Source: Haberlea rhodopensis (Eukaryota; Streptophyta; Magnoliopsida; Lamiales; Gesneriaceae). Taken from it: a DNA stretch of 64,000 bases. Shown one piece after another: positions 10,535 through 23,224 of the stretch (positions within the stretch are counted from its first letter, which is position 1; each line of letters opens with the position of its first letter). The DNA lies in NCBI GenBank assembly GCA_907163345.1, contig CAJQUN010000021.1, forward strand, positions 2,728,001-2,792,000. The letters are read 5' to 3'. The notes beneath the pieces were generated by a model. That model did not search any database, had not been told where the DNA came from, and worked only from the letters and a program-made list of their open reading frames with translations. Both the position numbers and the translations under genes were made by a program.

Positions 10535-13500
10535 AGTGGTTAGATAACCCGGGAACGAGTGAAGGGTAGCCTTAGCAATAAGTTGGCTAGGTGCTTACTT
10601 TTAACATGTTTTATGCATATGCTGCATATGAAGGATATGATGTTGTACTAACATGTTTTGTTTCTCTAACGATGTATTATATGAACTGCTTTTGGGTATC
10701 GTTGTTAACCCTTGTGTTGCAGCATAGCAGCAAATGCAGAAGTAAGTGATACGATGTTATATGCACTTCTCCGTCGCCCACGCCTCTTGTAGTCTCGACC
10801 CCCGCTGGAAGAAGTTTAATAACTGATCAGGTGGTTTATGACAGTCTCATTTATTTTGAGGGTACCAAGCTGAGGACAGACTTGGTTAATCTGGGAATGT
10901 CAGACTTCGAATGCATTGTGGGCATCGATGTGCTGAACAAGTATCAGGCAGTTGTGGACTGCAGGCAAGGACTATCCGAGTCAAGTCTGTTATGGGAGTC
11001 CAATGGATATTCTATGGGGATGGTTCCCGTTCCAAGATTCCGTTGATATCTACTGTCAAGATGGCACAGTTATTGGAATGAGACTACAAAGTATATCTCA
11101 TCTATACTGGTGAGATTACTCAAAAGAGGGAAGAGTTAAAGGTTGAAGATGTGCCCGTAGTGGCGGTGTTCCTGATGTATTTCCGGAAGAGATTCTCGGA
11201 TTCCCACCGACGAGAGAGGTCGAGTTTGGGATTAAGTTACTACCAGGGACGTCTACCATTTCTCGTACCCTTATAGGATGGCATCAGCGGAGCTAAGGGA
11301 GTTAAAGGTTCAGTTGCAAGAGCTCCTTGATAAGGGCTATATACGCCCTAGCGTATCGCCCTAGGGTGCACCAGTTTTGTTGATAAGAGGAAAGATGGTT
11401 CGATGCGGCTGCGCGTCGATTACAGACAACTGAACAAGGCCATAGTGAAGAATAAGTATCCGTTTCTAAGGATTAATGATTTGTTTGATCAACTGCAGAG
11501 TACGGGGCTCTACAGTAAGATCGATCTGAGATCGGGGTATCATCAGATTCGAGTTCGAGAGGATGATGTACAGAAGACAGCTTTCCGGACTAGATATGGG
11601 CGCTACGGATTCTTAGTCATGCCCTTTGGGGTGACGAATGCCCCAGCTATTTTATGAGCCTGATGAACAGGGTACCCCAACCATATTTGGATCAGTTCGT
11701 CATAGTTTTCATTGACGATATGATCATTTACTCTCGAACTGAAGAGGAACACGTGAAGCACTTGAGACCAGTACTCCAGATCCTTAGGGATTGACAGGCC
11801 CCTAACACCGCTGACTCAGAAAAGAGTGCTGTTCTATTGGTCCGAAGCTTGTGAGGAAAGCTTCCAAGAATTGAAGCGTCGTTTGACTACGACACCTATA
11901 TTGGTAATTCCTTCTGAGGATAAGAAGTTTGCTATGTACACGACTGCATCACTGCAGGGTCTGGACCGTGTGTTGATGCAAGATAAGCATGTGGTGGCTT
12001 ATGCATCGAGGCAGTTGAACCACATGAGGCTAGGTACCCAGTCCATGATTTGGAGCTGGCAGCCATTATATTTGCCTTGAAGATCTGGAGGCATTACTTG
12101 CATGGTACGTCGTTTGCCATCTACACGGACTATAAGAGCCTGAAGTTTTGTTCACACAGGCTGAGTTGAATAGGCAACAAAGAAGATAGATGGACTATTC
12201 ATGTAAAGCAAATTTGACAGCTGACGCCTTAAGTTGGAAGTGAAGTGTACTGCTGAGGACGCGATGTGTTATCAGCGATGATGACCTCTTATTGCCATCT
12301 GGGCTATAATTTTGATGTGGACGCGTCGCCAGTGCGAGTGTCAACCTTGTTGACTGAGCCAGACATATTCAAGATTACCAGGAAAGCCCAGAGGTCAGAG
12401 AATGAGGTTCCGAGGTGGTCATTATTGGTACTTCGGGGTCAGCCATCAAAGTTAGAGTGGCTGAGGACGATTCCTTGAGATTGGACAACCGATGGGTAGT
12501 CCCAGATACGCCGGAGTTGCTTAAAAGAATGTCAGAACGGGCTCATAGTAGTTGATTCAGTATCCACCTAGGAGTAAGGAAAATGTATAAGGACCTAAGT
12601 GGTCAGTTCTGGTGGAGACGCATGAAGCACGATGTGATCGCTTTCGTTAAAAGATGTTTGATCTGCCAACAGGTAAAGGCAGAAAGGCAGAGGCCTGGTG
12701 GCGAGCTGAAGAGCTTGGAGGCACCTAAGTGGAAGTGGAGGCATATCATTATAGACTTTGTGACCCACTTGCCAAGGACGGCCTCAGGATTTGATGCGAT
12801 CTAGGTGATCGTAGATAGGCTGACGAAGGTAGCTCACTTCATCCCCTACTGTATGACTTTTACGTACCTAAAGATGACCCAACTATATGTGCAGGATGTG
12901 GTGAGATTACATGGTGTTCCAGTCTCGATGGTGTCTGACAGAGACCCAATGTTTACTTCGCACTCCAGGATGTGGTGAGGACATGTGTATTGGAGTTTGA
13001 TACTCCGTGACAAGATTCTATACCACTGGTAGAGTTCTCCTTTAATAACAGCTATCAGGCGAGCATTCAAATGGCCCTTTGAAGCTCTTTATGGACAATG
13101 ATGTAAGTCATCGCTGTATTGGGAGGACTTGACTAGCAAAGCGATCGGAGGACCGGATATGATTAAGGATATGTAAGACAAGATAAAGTTGATACGCCAA
13201 AAGATGAAAGCGGCCCAGGATAGGCAAGCAGCCTATGCCAATAAGCGGCGACGACCACTAGCATTCCAAGTAGGAGACAGGGTCTTCTTGAAAATCTCAC
13301 CCTTTAGGGGCGGTATGCGGGTAAAGTTATCCCGGAGGTATGTTGATCCATATGAAGTATTGCAGCGTATCGGTACTGTAGCCTACCGTTTGGCTCTACC
13401 GCCGTCCTTATCTGGGATTCATGATGTTTCCACGTTTCTATGCTACGGAAGTATGAGCCAGACCCGTCTCATGTTTTACAGCCTACTGAAGTGCAGTTGG

Positions 13501-13751
13501 ACTCAGATGTATCCTGCGTTGAACGACCGATCAGAATTCTGAATCATGAGGATCGCAGATTACGAAGCAAGATTATACCGGTGATTAAAGTTCAGTGGGA
13601 TCGTCGGGGTGTCAAGGAGGCTATGTGGGAGACGCAGCGGCATATGATACAGCACTACCCGGAACTATTCTCTGGTATGTGATTTATGTTAGTTTCTTTT
13701 GGGGTAAGTGCATGCGATTTCGAGGACGAAATCTTAAAAGTAGGGGAGTAA
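10535..13751 (+). pseudogene. Tekay-like Gypsy internal region, gag deleted, pol broken
   Basis: Only about 300 bp separate the primer-binding site from the first recognisable domain, so gag is missing. In order: a protease-like end (10831-11046, IVGIDVLNKYQAVVDC), reverse transcriptase (11270-11790, with DLRSGYHQIRV, MPFGVTNAP and FIDDMIIYS), RNase H start (11826-12080), integrase zinc-binding and core domains (12583-13080, FWWRRMKHDV, CLICQQVKAE, IIIDFVTHLP, VSDRDPMF), then integrase C-terminal region and chromodomain-like tail (13189-13682). Stops and frameshifts separate nearly every block. The chromodomain after integrase and the motif style point to the Tekay/Del chromovirus clade. Confidence 0.85.
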
Positions 13752-16404
13752 TGTGATGCCCCCGAAATGATTAATTGCAATTAAGGCATTAATTATGTTT
13801 ATATGATGAATTATGTTGATAATTGATTTACGTGTTGAAATTAATTATCATGTTGAAATGGTTAGTCATGATAGGCGTGACCCAGGGTTGCATTTCAGGG
13901 TACATGTTATGCATGTTAGAAAATGAGGTGTTAACATGATTTAATTATGTTGATGGTTAATTATGAGGAAAGCATGATTTAGTGGAAGTTTAATGCATTT
14001 TTATAAATGCTTTTAAAATACCATGTTGGGGTGTTTTATACATCATGTTAACTTTGGGGTATAATTTTATTATTAACCTTATAACCCCCCTTTTTTCCCC
14101 CTATACCCACTTACTTTACCAATCACTTTTAAAATCCCCAATTCATTCCTCAACCCTAACCCATCTCCCATTTTTGAAATTCACCAAGGAAGGAAGAAGA
14201 AAACTTCACAAAAACTTTGTTTGTGTGATCTTTGTTAGGATTTGGAGCCTACAAGAGGTATGGAACCATTCCTAAAAGTTTTATGATGTTTGGTGTTGAA
14301 ATGGGTTGATTTTGAAGTAAATTATGTGGGTTTGTTTTGGGTATGTGTTGTATGTAGTTGGGGTATGATTTATGGTTATATGAGGATGTTTATTGACGAA
14401 TTGTAGTGATTTGGTATGGTTGGTGTTTTGATATTTGAGTTTGTTTGTGTTGGGGAAGGAGAAGGATGAATAGTGCCCGAAAATCGGACCTACAGGACTC
14501 GGCGATCGATCGGCACCCTCCACCGATCGATCGCGAGCTACAGGGGAGAAGGCAGTAGCCTTCAGCGATCGATCGCGAGTTTGGCGCGATCGATCGGCGA
14601 GGTCGCGATCGATCGGCGCAAACTCGGCGATCGATCGCGAATTGGAAAATTTTGTTGGACGAGGCAGTGTGATCTCGCGATCGATCGGGACTTCATGGAG
14701 ATCGATCGCGAGACACCAAAATGTGTATTTTTGATGTTTTTGTGGGATTTTTGGATATTGGACTATAATTAGCTTCTAATATCGATTTGTATGGTTATGT
14801 AGAACCATCCCAGGTACCCACAACTTCAAGGAGATAAAGTTCTACGACTTCTCCATTTTTGGAATTAAGGTACGTAAGAGACGTACGGGCATCGGACGGT
14901 AAACCATACTCCTATATTATGATCATACTATGATTGTATAAGAATTTACGATGCTATGATGATGTGTATGATGAATAAAGATGATAAGATACTTGACAAG
15001 TAAAGATGATTTTATGATGAATAAAGATGATAAGATACTTGATAAGTAAAGATGATTTTATGATGAATAAAGATGATAAGATACTTGATAAGTAAAGATG
15101 ATTTTATGATGAATAAAGATGATAAAATGCTTGATAAATAAAGATGATTTTCATAATGAATTAAGATGAAGAGACGCTTACGATGATGTTATGATAAATG
15201 ATGATGATGCTTATGATAAGTTACGATGACGCTTACGATGATGTTATGATAAATGATGATGATGCTCATGATAAGTTACGATGACGCTTACGATGATGTT
15301 ATGATAAATGATGATGATGCTTATGATAAGTTACGATGACGCTTACGATGATGTTATGATAAATGATGATGATGTTTATGATGAATTAAGATGAAGAGAT
15401 GCTTACGATGATGTTACGATAAATGATGATGATATGACGTTACTATAACGATTATGATGAGACGATGATGTCTATAAGATGATAATGCTTACATGATAAT
15501 GATGTTTACAAGATGATGTTTATAAGATGTTATGATGTTTATGATGAATATGAAACTATGTTCTTAAGAATGGTTGAATGTCCGGTGGTTATTATGGGCA
15601 AGCGAGGAAGGTCTTGCCGCTCACATAAATGAGCGATGGGGTACATCCGCTATCAAGGTGTAGCGATGGGTATCATCCGCTGAGCGATGGGGTACATCCG
15701 CTATCAAGGTGTAGCGATGGGTATCATCCGCTAAGCGAGGGGGTACATCCGCTATCAAGGCGTAGCGAGGGGTATCATCCGCTGAACAAAGAGATACACA
15801 TCCGTTATCAAGGCGTAGCGATGGGTATCATATGATGTGTTATGTCGAGCGAGGGGGGCCAACTATACCGCTGTCATAATGGAACCCGGACAGTCCCATT
15901 TCTAATTAACATAGTTTGTTGTGAGCATATATGTGAAGTATGATTTTAATCATTTATGTCGAGAACTAACGATTATATGCATGACCATGAAACAGGGACA
16001 ACCAAAGAGGGTTAATGTGATTAACCAGGAAGTATACGTTACCCATTTACTTCATGCATTTATTTATATGCCATTATCCTGTGATGTTGAGTAATGACGA
16101 ATATGCTCACGATGGGTTGTTCCTGTAGGTACACATTTGGATTTGAAGGGCTATGGGCAGGGTTGAAGAAGTGAGCTTCGAGATGCCTTATGAATTAGGA
16201 TTCAGGATTTGGTATAGTCTCTACTCCAGGAGTAGTATAATTCTATAGCGCCATCCATTTGAGAATGTAATTAATTTGTTTGAAGTTTTATTTTGGCCTA
16301 TAATCCTAATAACTCACGTTATAACCGGAGCCCTAAGCTTTATGTAATGCATGTTTAGCCCTAATTATTCCTTGCTTATGATGTTAAGGTAGGAAGGCCC
16401 TACA
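13752..16404 (+). mobile_element. Tekay-like Gypsy LTR, right copy
   Basis: Same 2.65-kb LTR as 7868-10518 with only scattered differences. It is preceded by the polypurine tract AAAAGTAGGGGAGTAA and ends GCCCTACA at 16404. The next bases (TGATG...) belong to the Copia-1 leader. It contains the same palindrome cluster (14503-14710) and minisatellites (14970-15445, 15631-15835). Their conservation in both copies shows that they predate this insertion or duplication. Confidence 0.9.
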
Positions 16405-17487
16405 TGATGTCCCGAGCGTACGATAATTTTTCAAAATTCTATTTTACAGTTTTAATTAGAATTAAATTAAAAATGTTTAGAATTTAATTAATTAAATGTT
16501 AATGCATGCTTTATGTGTTGTTTGAGCATGGTGCGTGGTTATAGCCCTTTGACCTATTAGATAGGATTTGTGGATGTTTGTAATTTATAATACGACCTGC
16601 GTGTCGTGCCTTCTCTATTTCATTCTAAATGTAATCCCTCCCCTATGTTCCCCTCGAATGTGAATCGAGGAATTCTATATCTTGTAAATAGTGTAGTTTA
16701 TTTTATTGATGGTGATCAATGAATATGGAGCATCGTGCCGGGATGAGGAGGCCATTCACAAATTGGAGCCAAAGGAAGGTGCTTGTGAAGTTACCTTAGG
16801 TTGACTCTTAGGATTTTCTCATTGGCTTGAGAAAATTATTAGTAGGGGCTATAACCATGTCACGTTTAATTATGTATGTTGATGCATGATTTATCTTATG
16901 TTTTAGATTGATAATAGTATTACACATATATGTAGATATGTATACAACTATATGTAGTGGACATATTTTAAATTATCAAACTAATCATGAGATCAATAAA
17001 TCCCTCTAAAATATTAAGTTTTAGATGCCTTCCAAAATTAAAAGTACTCGTCAAAAACTTGGATTGTACATGTGTGGGTTTGCCAAAGCAAAGCACCGTG
17101 GCAATCTTAGTAAGGCGCGAAAGGATAAATGTGATATCCGTTATACTTAAAATTGGGTACGACTTAACTAAGTTATCTCAATAGGATTGAGAACTTAGAG
17201 GCATGTGTTGGATAATAATTCATTTGATGAATTGAACAAAGCGTTGTTCGTCCAACTATCCAAGAATTATATGTGATATAATTGAGAAATGTTGTCTACC
17301 TAAATAACCGAGTCTTGGGCGATTAGCCAAAGCTAACTCAAGATTAGGCGAAATATGGATCTTGGCCCACGAAAGGTTTTGAGGGTTGATATTTTTTAAA
17401 CAAAATAGTGGGAGTATCATTTAATATAAGACCATGTTAAATGATTAAATCATAAACTTATTTTGCATATTTATATTGTAGATATCC
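16405..17487 (+). mobile_element. Copia-1 internal leader, 5' end lost
   Basis: About 1.1 kb of AT-rich non-coding sequence lies between the Gypsy LTR and the gag start. No primer-binding site for initiator-Met tRNA is found, as expected if the deletion or insertion at 6882 removed the first part of the internal region. The rest reads as ordinary untranslated leader. Confidence 0.6.
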
Positions 17488-18350
17488 ATGGCAACTAACA
17501 ACGTATCAAACACATTATCACTGCGATCGGTCCTTGAGAAGGACAAACTAAATGGGAAAAATTTCCTAGACTGGCATAGGAACTTGAGGATAGTCCTCAA
17601 ACAAGAAAAGAAACAATATGTCCTAGAGGAACCCTTACCCACTGAGGAACCTCCCCTAACGGCTACAAGAGCCGAAAAAGATGCTTATAAGAAGCATCAA
17701 AGTGATGCACTTGATGTTGGGTGCCTTATGCTTGCAACCATGAACTCTGAGCTTCAGAAGCAACATGAGGAAATGGAGCGTTTGATATGATCGAGCACCT
17801 TAAGCAACTGTACCAACAACAAGCTAGACAAGAGAGGTATGATGTCTCTAAAGCGTTGTTCCAGTGCAGGATGGTAGAGGGAAGCCTAGTTGGAACTCAT
17901 GTGCTCAAGATGATTGGGTACATTGAGAATCTAGACAAGCTGGGTTTTCCATTGGACCAAGAGTTGGCCACCATGTGATCTTGCAATCGTTGCCGGAGAG
18001 CTTCAGTCAATTCGTAGTAAATTACAATATGACTGACATGGAAAAGACTCTACCACAGTTGCTTGGTATGTTGAGAACATATGAAGCAAATACAAAGAAG
18101 ACTAAGGCCACAAATGTTCTTATTGTGAATAAGGGCAAAGGAAAGGCCAAAGCTAAAGGCAATAAGAAAGCAAAGAAGGTCTTTGTTAAATCTAAGCCAA
18201 AGTCTTATGCACTGAAACCAAAAGGAGGGATAGCAAAGGAAGGGAACTGTTTCCATTGCGGTGAGACCGGCCATTGGAAAAGAAACTGCAAAGTATATCT
18301 GGAGGATCTAAAGAAAGGAAGTGTGACTTCCGCTTCAGGTATTTTTGTTA
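17488..18350 (+). pseudogene. Copia-1 gag with zinc knuckle
   Basis: The start ATG at 17488 opens a protein beginning MATNNVSNTLSLRSVLEKDK with the Copia gag motif FLDWHRNLRIVLKQE. Frames break twice, at about 17787 and 17976, each with only a few bases of overlap, which suggests single-base indels. A CCHC knuckle (CFHCGETGHWKRNC) follows at about 18250-18290. The gene packages element RNA into particles in the cytoplasm. The breaks would block full-length Gag from this copy. Confidence 0.85.
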
Positions 18351-19944
18351 TAGAAGTCAATTTATCTACTTCTTTATCATGTGTATTAGATACTGGATGT
18401 GGATCTCACATTTGTGTAAATGTGCAGGACCTCAAAAAGAGTAGATTGTTGGCGAAAGGCGAAGTTGATCTCCGAGTTGGAAATGGAGCAAGAGTTGCTG
18501 CATTAGCTATAGGAGGTTATTATTTATCTTTGCCTTCTGGTTTATCATTGATTTTAAAAGACTGTTATTTTGTGTCATCCATTACCAAAAACTTAATTTC
18601 TATTTCTTGTTTAGACAAGTGTGGTTTTTCATTTATAATAAAGGACAATTGTTGTTCTATTTATTTAAATGATATGTTTTATGCTAGCGCACAAATGGTG
18701 AATGATCTTTATTTATTAAATCTTGATATGCCTATCCATAACATAAATACTAAAAGGATTAAAAATAATGATTGTAATCCGACTATCTCTGGCACTGTCG
18801 CTTGGGCCACATAAACGAGAACCGCATATCTAAACTTCATAATGATGGAGTATTAGATTCATTTGATTTTGAATCATATGAAACATGCGAATCTTGTTTA
18901 ATGGGCAAGATGACTAAAGCCCCTTTCAAGGGACATGTTGAAAGGACAAATGTTTTATTGGGACTAATACATAGTGATGTATGTGGACCAATAAGTACAC
19001 AAGCTAGAGGTGGTTTTCAATACTTCGTTACATTTACTGATGACCTCAGTAGATATGGGTATGTGTACCTAATGAAGCATAAGCATGAAACCTTTGAAAA
19101 GTTCAAAGATTTCAAGAATGAAGTACAAAACCAACTTGGCAAAAGTATCAAAATCCTTCGATCAGATCGAGGAGGTGAATACTTATGCCAAGAGTTTCAT
19201 GACTATCTAAAGGAATGCGGGATAGTCCCACAACTCACTCCTCCGTATACTCCACAATGGAATGGTGTATCCGAGAGGAGAAATCGAACCTTGTTGGACA
19301 TGGTTAGATCAATGATGAGTCATGCAGATCTTCCGATATTGTTTTGGGGACACGCTCTAGAAACAACGATTTTCTTACTGAACCGTGTTCCATCTAAATC
19401 AGTGGAAAAGACACCATATGAGATATGGACTGGGAAGCGTCCTAGTATGTCTTTTATGAAGATTTGGGGTTGTGAGGCTTTCGTTAGACGTCACGCCACT
19501 AACAAACTTGGACTCAAATCTGATAAGTGTTTATTTGTGGGGTATCCTAAGGAAACGAAAGGATACGATTTCTATTATCCCACCGAGAACAAAGTAGTTG
19601 TTGCTCGGACTGGTGTATTTCTTGAAAGAGAATTTATTTCTAGAAAAACCAGTGGGAGAAAAATAGAACTTAGTGAAGTTCAACCACAAGAAAACACTGA
19701 ACCTGAGATTGAGATGGAAACAGAGCAGGCACCGCAATCTGTTGTGGAAGAAGTACCTGCTCAAGAGACACAAGCCCATCGTAGGTCTGTAAGAGAACAC
19801 CAGGAGCCACAGAGATATGGATTTCTTGTGACTCAACAAGGTGACTTACTACTTATTGATGAGGATGAGCCGTCATCTTATCAACAAGCTATAATGGGCA
19901 CTGATTCTGAGAAATGGCAAGAGGCCATGAAATCTGAGATGTAA
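18351..19944 (+). pseudogene. Copia-1 protease and integrase
   Basis: The aspartic protease site VLDTGCGSHIC is at about 18385-18420. The pre-integrase HHCC finger follows (HCRLGHIN near 18793-18815, then CESCLMGK). A frameshift near 18780-18810 separates protease from integrase. The integrase core reads DVCGPISTQARGG, ILRSDRGGEY and NGVSERRNRTL, giving the D,D,E triad. The C-terminal region has the usual WGCEAFVRRH and KCLFVGYPKETKGYDFY segments. The frame stays open to a TAA at 19942-19944. Confidence 0.9.
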
Positions 19945-19947
19945 TCC

Positions 19948-21447
19948 ATGTATGCAAACCAAGTATGGACTTTGGTTGATCCACCTGAAGGGGTGCGACC
20001 CATAGGGTGCAAATGGATTTTCAAGAAAAAGACCGATATGGATGGTAACGTACAAACCTATAAAGGTCGGCTGGTTGCAAAAGGATTCAAACAAATTCAT
20101 GGTATTGACTATGATGAAACCTTTTCACCAGTGGCCATGGTTAAATCCATAAGGATCTTACTTGCAATAGCTGCATTTCATGATTATGAAATCTGGCAGA
20201 TGGATGTCAAAACAGCTTTCCTTAATGGAAATCTGCTCGAGGATGTGTACATGACACAGCCCGAGGGTTTTGTCGATCCAAAGGATGCTGGAAAGATATG
20301 TAAGCTACAACGATCCATTTATGGATTGAAGCAAGCTTCTCGGAGTTGGAATCTTCGTTTTGATGATGCAATCAAAGAGTTTGGTTTTATCAAAAACGAA
20401 AATGAACCTTGTGTCTACAAGAAGGTCAGTGGGAGCGTAATCATTTTCCTAGTGTTGTATGTAGATGACATACTTCTCATTGGAAATGATATCCCTGCCT
20501 TACAATCTGTAAAGATTTGGCTAGGGAATTGCTTTTCGATGAAAGACTTGGGAGAAGCCACCTATGTATTAGGAATCAAGATCTATAGAGATAGATCGAG
20601 AAGGCTTCTTGGCCTAAGTCAAAGTACATACATAGACAAAGTGCTTAAAAGGTTTAGCATGCAAGAATCAAAGAAAGGATTCGTGCCTATGACACATGGT
20701 ATTTATCTCTTGAAGGAACAGTGTCCTTCAACACCAGATGAGAGACAACACATGAGTAAGATTCCATATGCGTCAGCTATTGGATCTATCATGTATGCCA
20801 TAATATGTACTCGTCCCGATGTATCGTATGCTTTGAGCATGACGAGCAGATATCAAGTTGATCCAGGTGAAGGTCACTGGATTGCTGTCAAGAATATCCT
20901 GAAGTACTTGAGAAGAACTAAGGATACATTCTTGATTTATGGAGGTGAGGAAGAGCTCAATGTAATGGGTTACACTGATGCAAGCTTCCAAACTGACAAA
21001 GATGATTTTCGATCGCAATCTGGATATGTGTATTGCCTAAATGGAGGTGCTGTGAGCTGGAAGAGTTCAAAGCAAGAAACAGTAGCCGATTCTTCAACGG
21101 AAGCTGAGTATATTGCTGCCTCGGATGCAGCAAAGGAAGCGGTTTGGATGAGGAAGTTCATTTCTGAACTTGGAGTGGTGCCTAGCATTAAAGATCCGAT
21201 AGAACTCTATTGTGACAACAATGGAGCGATCGCATTGGCTAAGGAACCAAGATCTCACCAAAGATCCAAGCACATACTTAGGCGTTTCCATTTCATTCGA
21301 GAAATATTTGAAAGGGGAGATGTTAAAATATGCAAAGTACCAACAGATGATAATGTATCTGACCCATTGACGAAGCCACTGTCACAGCAGAAGCATGATC
21401 GTCATACTAGATCTCAAGGCATTAGGTATATGTCTGAGTGGTCTTAG
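19948..21447 (+). pseudogene. Copia-1 reverse transcriptase and RNase H
   Basis: A 499-codon open frame continues in the same frame as the integrase, after one TAA codon. Reverse transcriptase motifs are GCKWIFKKKTD, RLVAKGFKQ, QMDVKTAFLNG and the catalytic YVDDILLIGN at about 20460-20490. RNase H follows with YTDASF, SSTEAEYIAASDAAKE and the KHILRRFHFIRE end. The domain order integrase then reverse transcriptase is diagnostic of Ty1/copia. With few lesions and near-identical LTRs, this is a young element that has only just decayed. Confidence 0.9.
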
Positions 21448-21450
21448 TGC

Positions 21451-21462
21451 AAGTGGGAGATT
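21451..21462 (+). other. Polypurine tract of Copia-1
   Basis: AAGTGGGAGATT directly precedes the 3' LTR start (TGTTGGGATATG, 21463). This is the standard priming site for plus-strand DNA synthesis in Copia elements. Confidence 0.85.
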
Positions 21463-22978
21463 TGTTGGGATATGCCCTAAGACAAATCATTAGATGATTG
21501 TTTTGACATACAATGTTTATGATTTCTTGAATGGCAATTCATTATTATATATTATTCTTTTAACTGTGCAATGTGAATTAATATATATGTTAATGTCCTT
21601 AGAATAATATTGTATTATTCTTAAAGATGTCCCTAGTCAAGTATTATCATGAATAGGGATAATGATAATACGTAGAGACTAGTATGTGTTGATTGATGAA
21701 TTGTTCATTGATATGAGATATCAAATCAACACATGGGTACATGTTAGAGAACGATGTACTGGACAGACCCACCATGAGAATGCAACATGGATAGTTATAT
21801 GATCGTCATATGCAATTCTCATAGTGATAATAATGTATGTAATCCTTACGACTTGTGATCATCAGAGATCCCAACATAAGGAGTTATGTATCTTGATATC
21901 GTCAAACGTTACCCGTAACAGGGTAATCTATAAAGGCGACTATTGGATACACTACGAATTATGTAGAGGGATGTTGACTGATCGAGATAGGAGTTGTCCC
22001 TCCTATATAACAGGAGATGTGTTTGGCCCTTGATCAAGTGAGAACTAAAATGCATGGCCATGCTCGAATGAGTCGATATGAGATATCGAGCTTATTCGTT
22101 TATTCTAGTTCTACTTGGGGATCAAGAAATAGAGATTGAATATACGAGTATGACTATTCCATGACTCGTGTTCAATCTAAACACAAAGGACAAAGGGATT
22201 AAGTTACATGGTTAATATTATCACAAGTTCTAAAGGTTATGTCGAGTCATTGACATTCTTGTAATTTGGGTAGCCTCGATGTGTTGCTAGACACCGCTCT
22301 TAGCTTGTAACGTAAAATGAGATTTTATGTCACTGCCAACATTACAAGATCCTATCGGGTCGCACAAAAGATTAAATCGATAAGGGAAATTAAATTCATT
22401 GGATGAATTAATTAATTAAGAAGAGTCTTAATTAAGTGATTAAAAGGTTTTAATTAAATCATGGGTTTGGGCCCATAAGACTTTAAGAAAGTCTTGAACC
22501 TTAATTAAAAGCCTTATAATATAAATACAAGGTTTTGATTAATTGTTAATCATACTTTCATATCATACTTTGATATTAAAAACCTAGCCACCAAGTCAAG
22601 GAGCTCTCGGCCACCTTGTTGGAGAAGCTCTCGGCCGCCATCCTTCTTGCTTCACTCGACTTCTTTGTAGTCGACGTGAGGTAGAGTTAGTTGAGCGCCA
22701 TCCTTTTGGTTTTGGTTCAAGAATAAGTCTAGCAACTTGTTGTTGAACATCCCTTCCCGATTTGATCGTGTGGATACCGTAGAGGCAAGACCTTGGAGGT
22801 GTTGCTTGTGACTTGGAGTTCGTTGGACGTGCTGCTCCGTGGAATCTGCTCAAACACGCTACAAGGGTGAGAATTTTGTAAACCTTTATCCGATATGAAT
22901 CCCTATGTATAGATCCATTGTTCTAGTAATCCAAAATATTTTATTCCGCTGCGTTGTATGCTCTAAGGATTACTTACA
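21463..22978 (+). mobile_element. Copia-1 3' LTR
   Basis: This is the complete LTR copy: TGTTGGG at the start and a likely end at ...TTACTTACA (22978). A TATA-like stretch (TATAATATAAATACAAGG near 22515) may be its promoter. Just to its right the sequence resumes the intron of the ULP1-like gene, so this edge marks the right end of the 17.6-kb insert. Confidence 0.85.
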
Positions 22979-23224
22979 ATACTTGCATGATATATGAATA
23001 TCCAAAGTTGAATGGTATGAGTGCACTTTGTTTAATGAGAAAAAAAAATTTATTAGTTGAGTTTATTACCCAACACATGATGTTAAACACATAGGCTGTC
23101 TTCTTTTTTCCTGTCTTGGCAATGTGGTTATTTACAATAATCGCCCAACGGTCAATCATCTGTAAGTAATGATCAATCAGTTTCACAGATATGTATAGTA
23201 GTTCATGTGCGAGACATACACCTA

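Noticed and set aside
7868..16404. Assembly artefact as an explanation of the near-identical Gypsy LTRs
   Set aside because: Not fully excluded, but the copies differ by scattered substitutions and a 12-bp indel in the integrase tails, and the second copy is followed by different sequence, so a true tandem is more likely.
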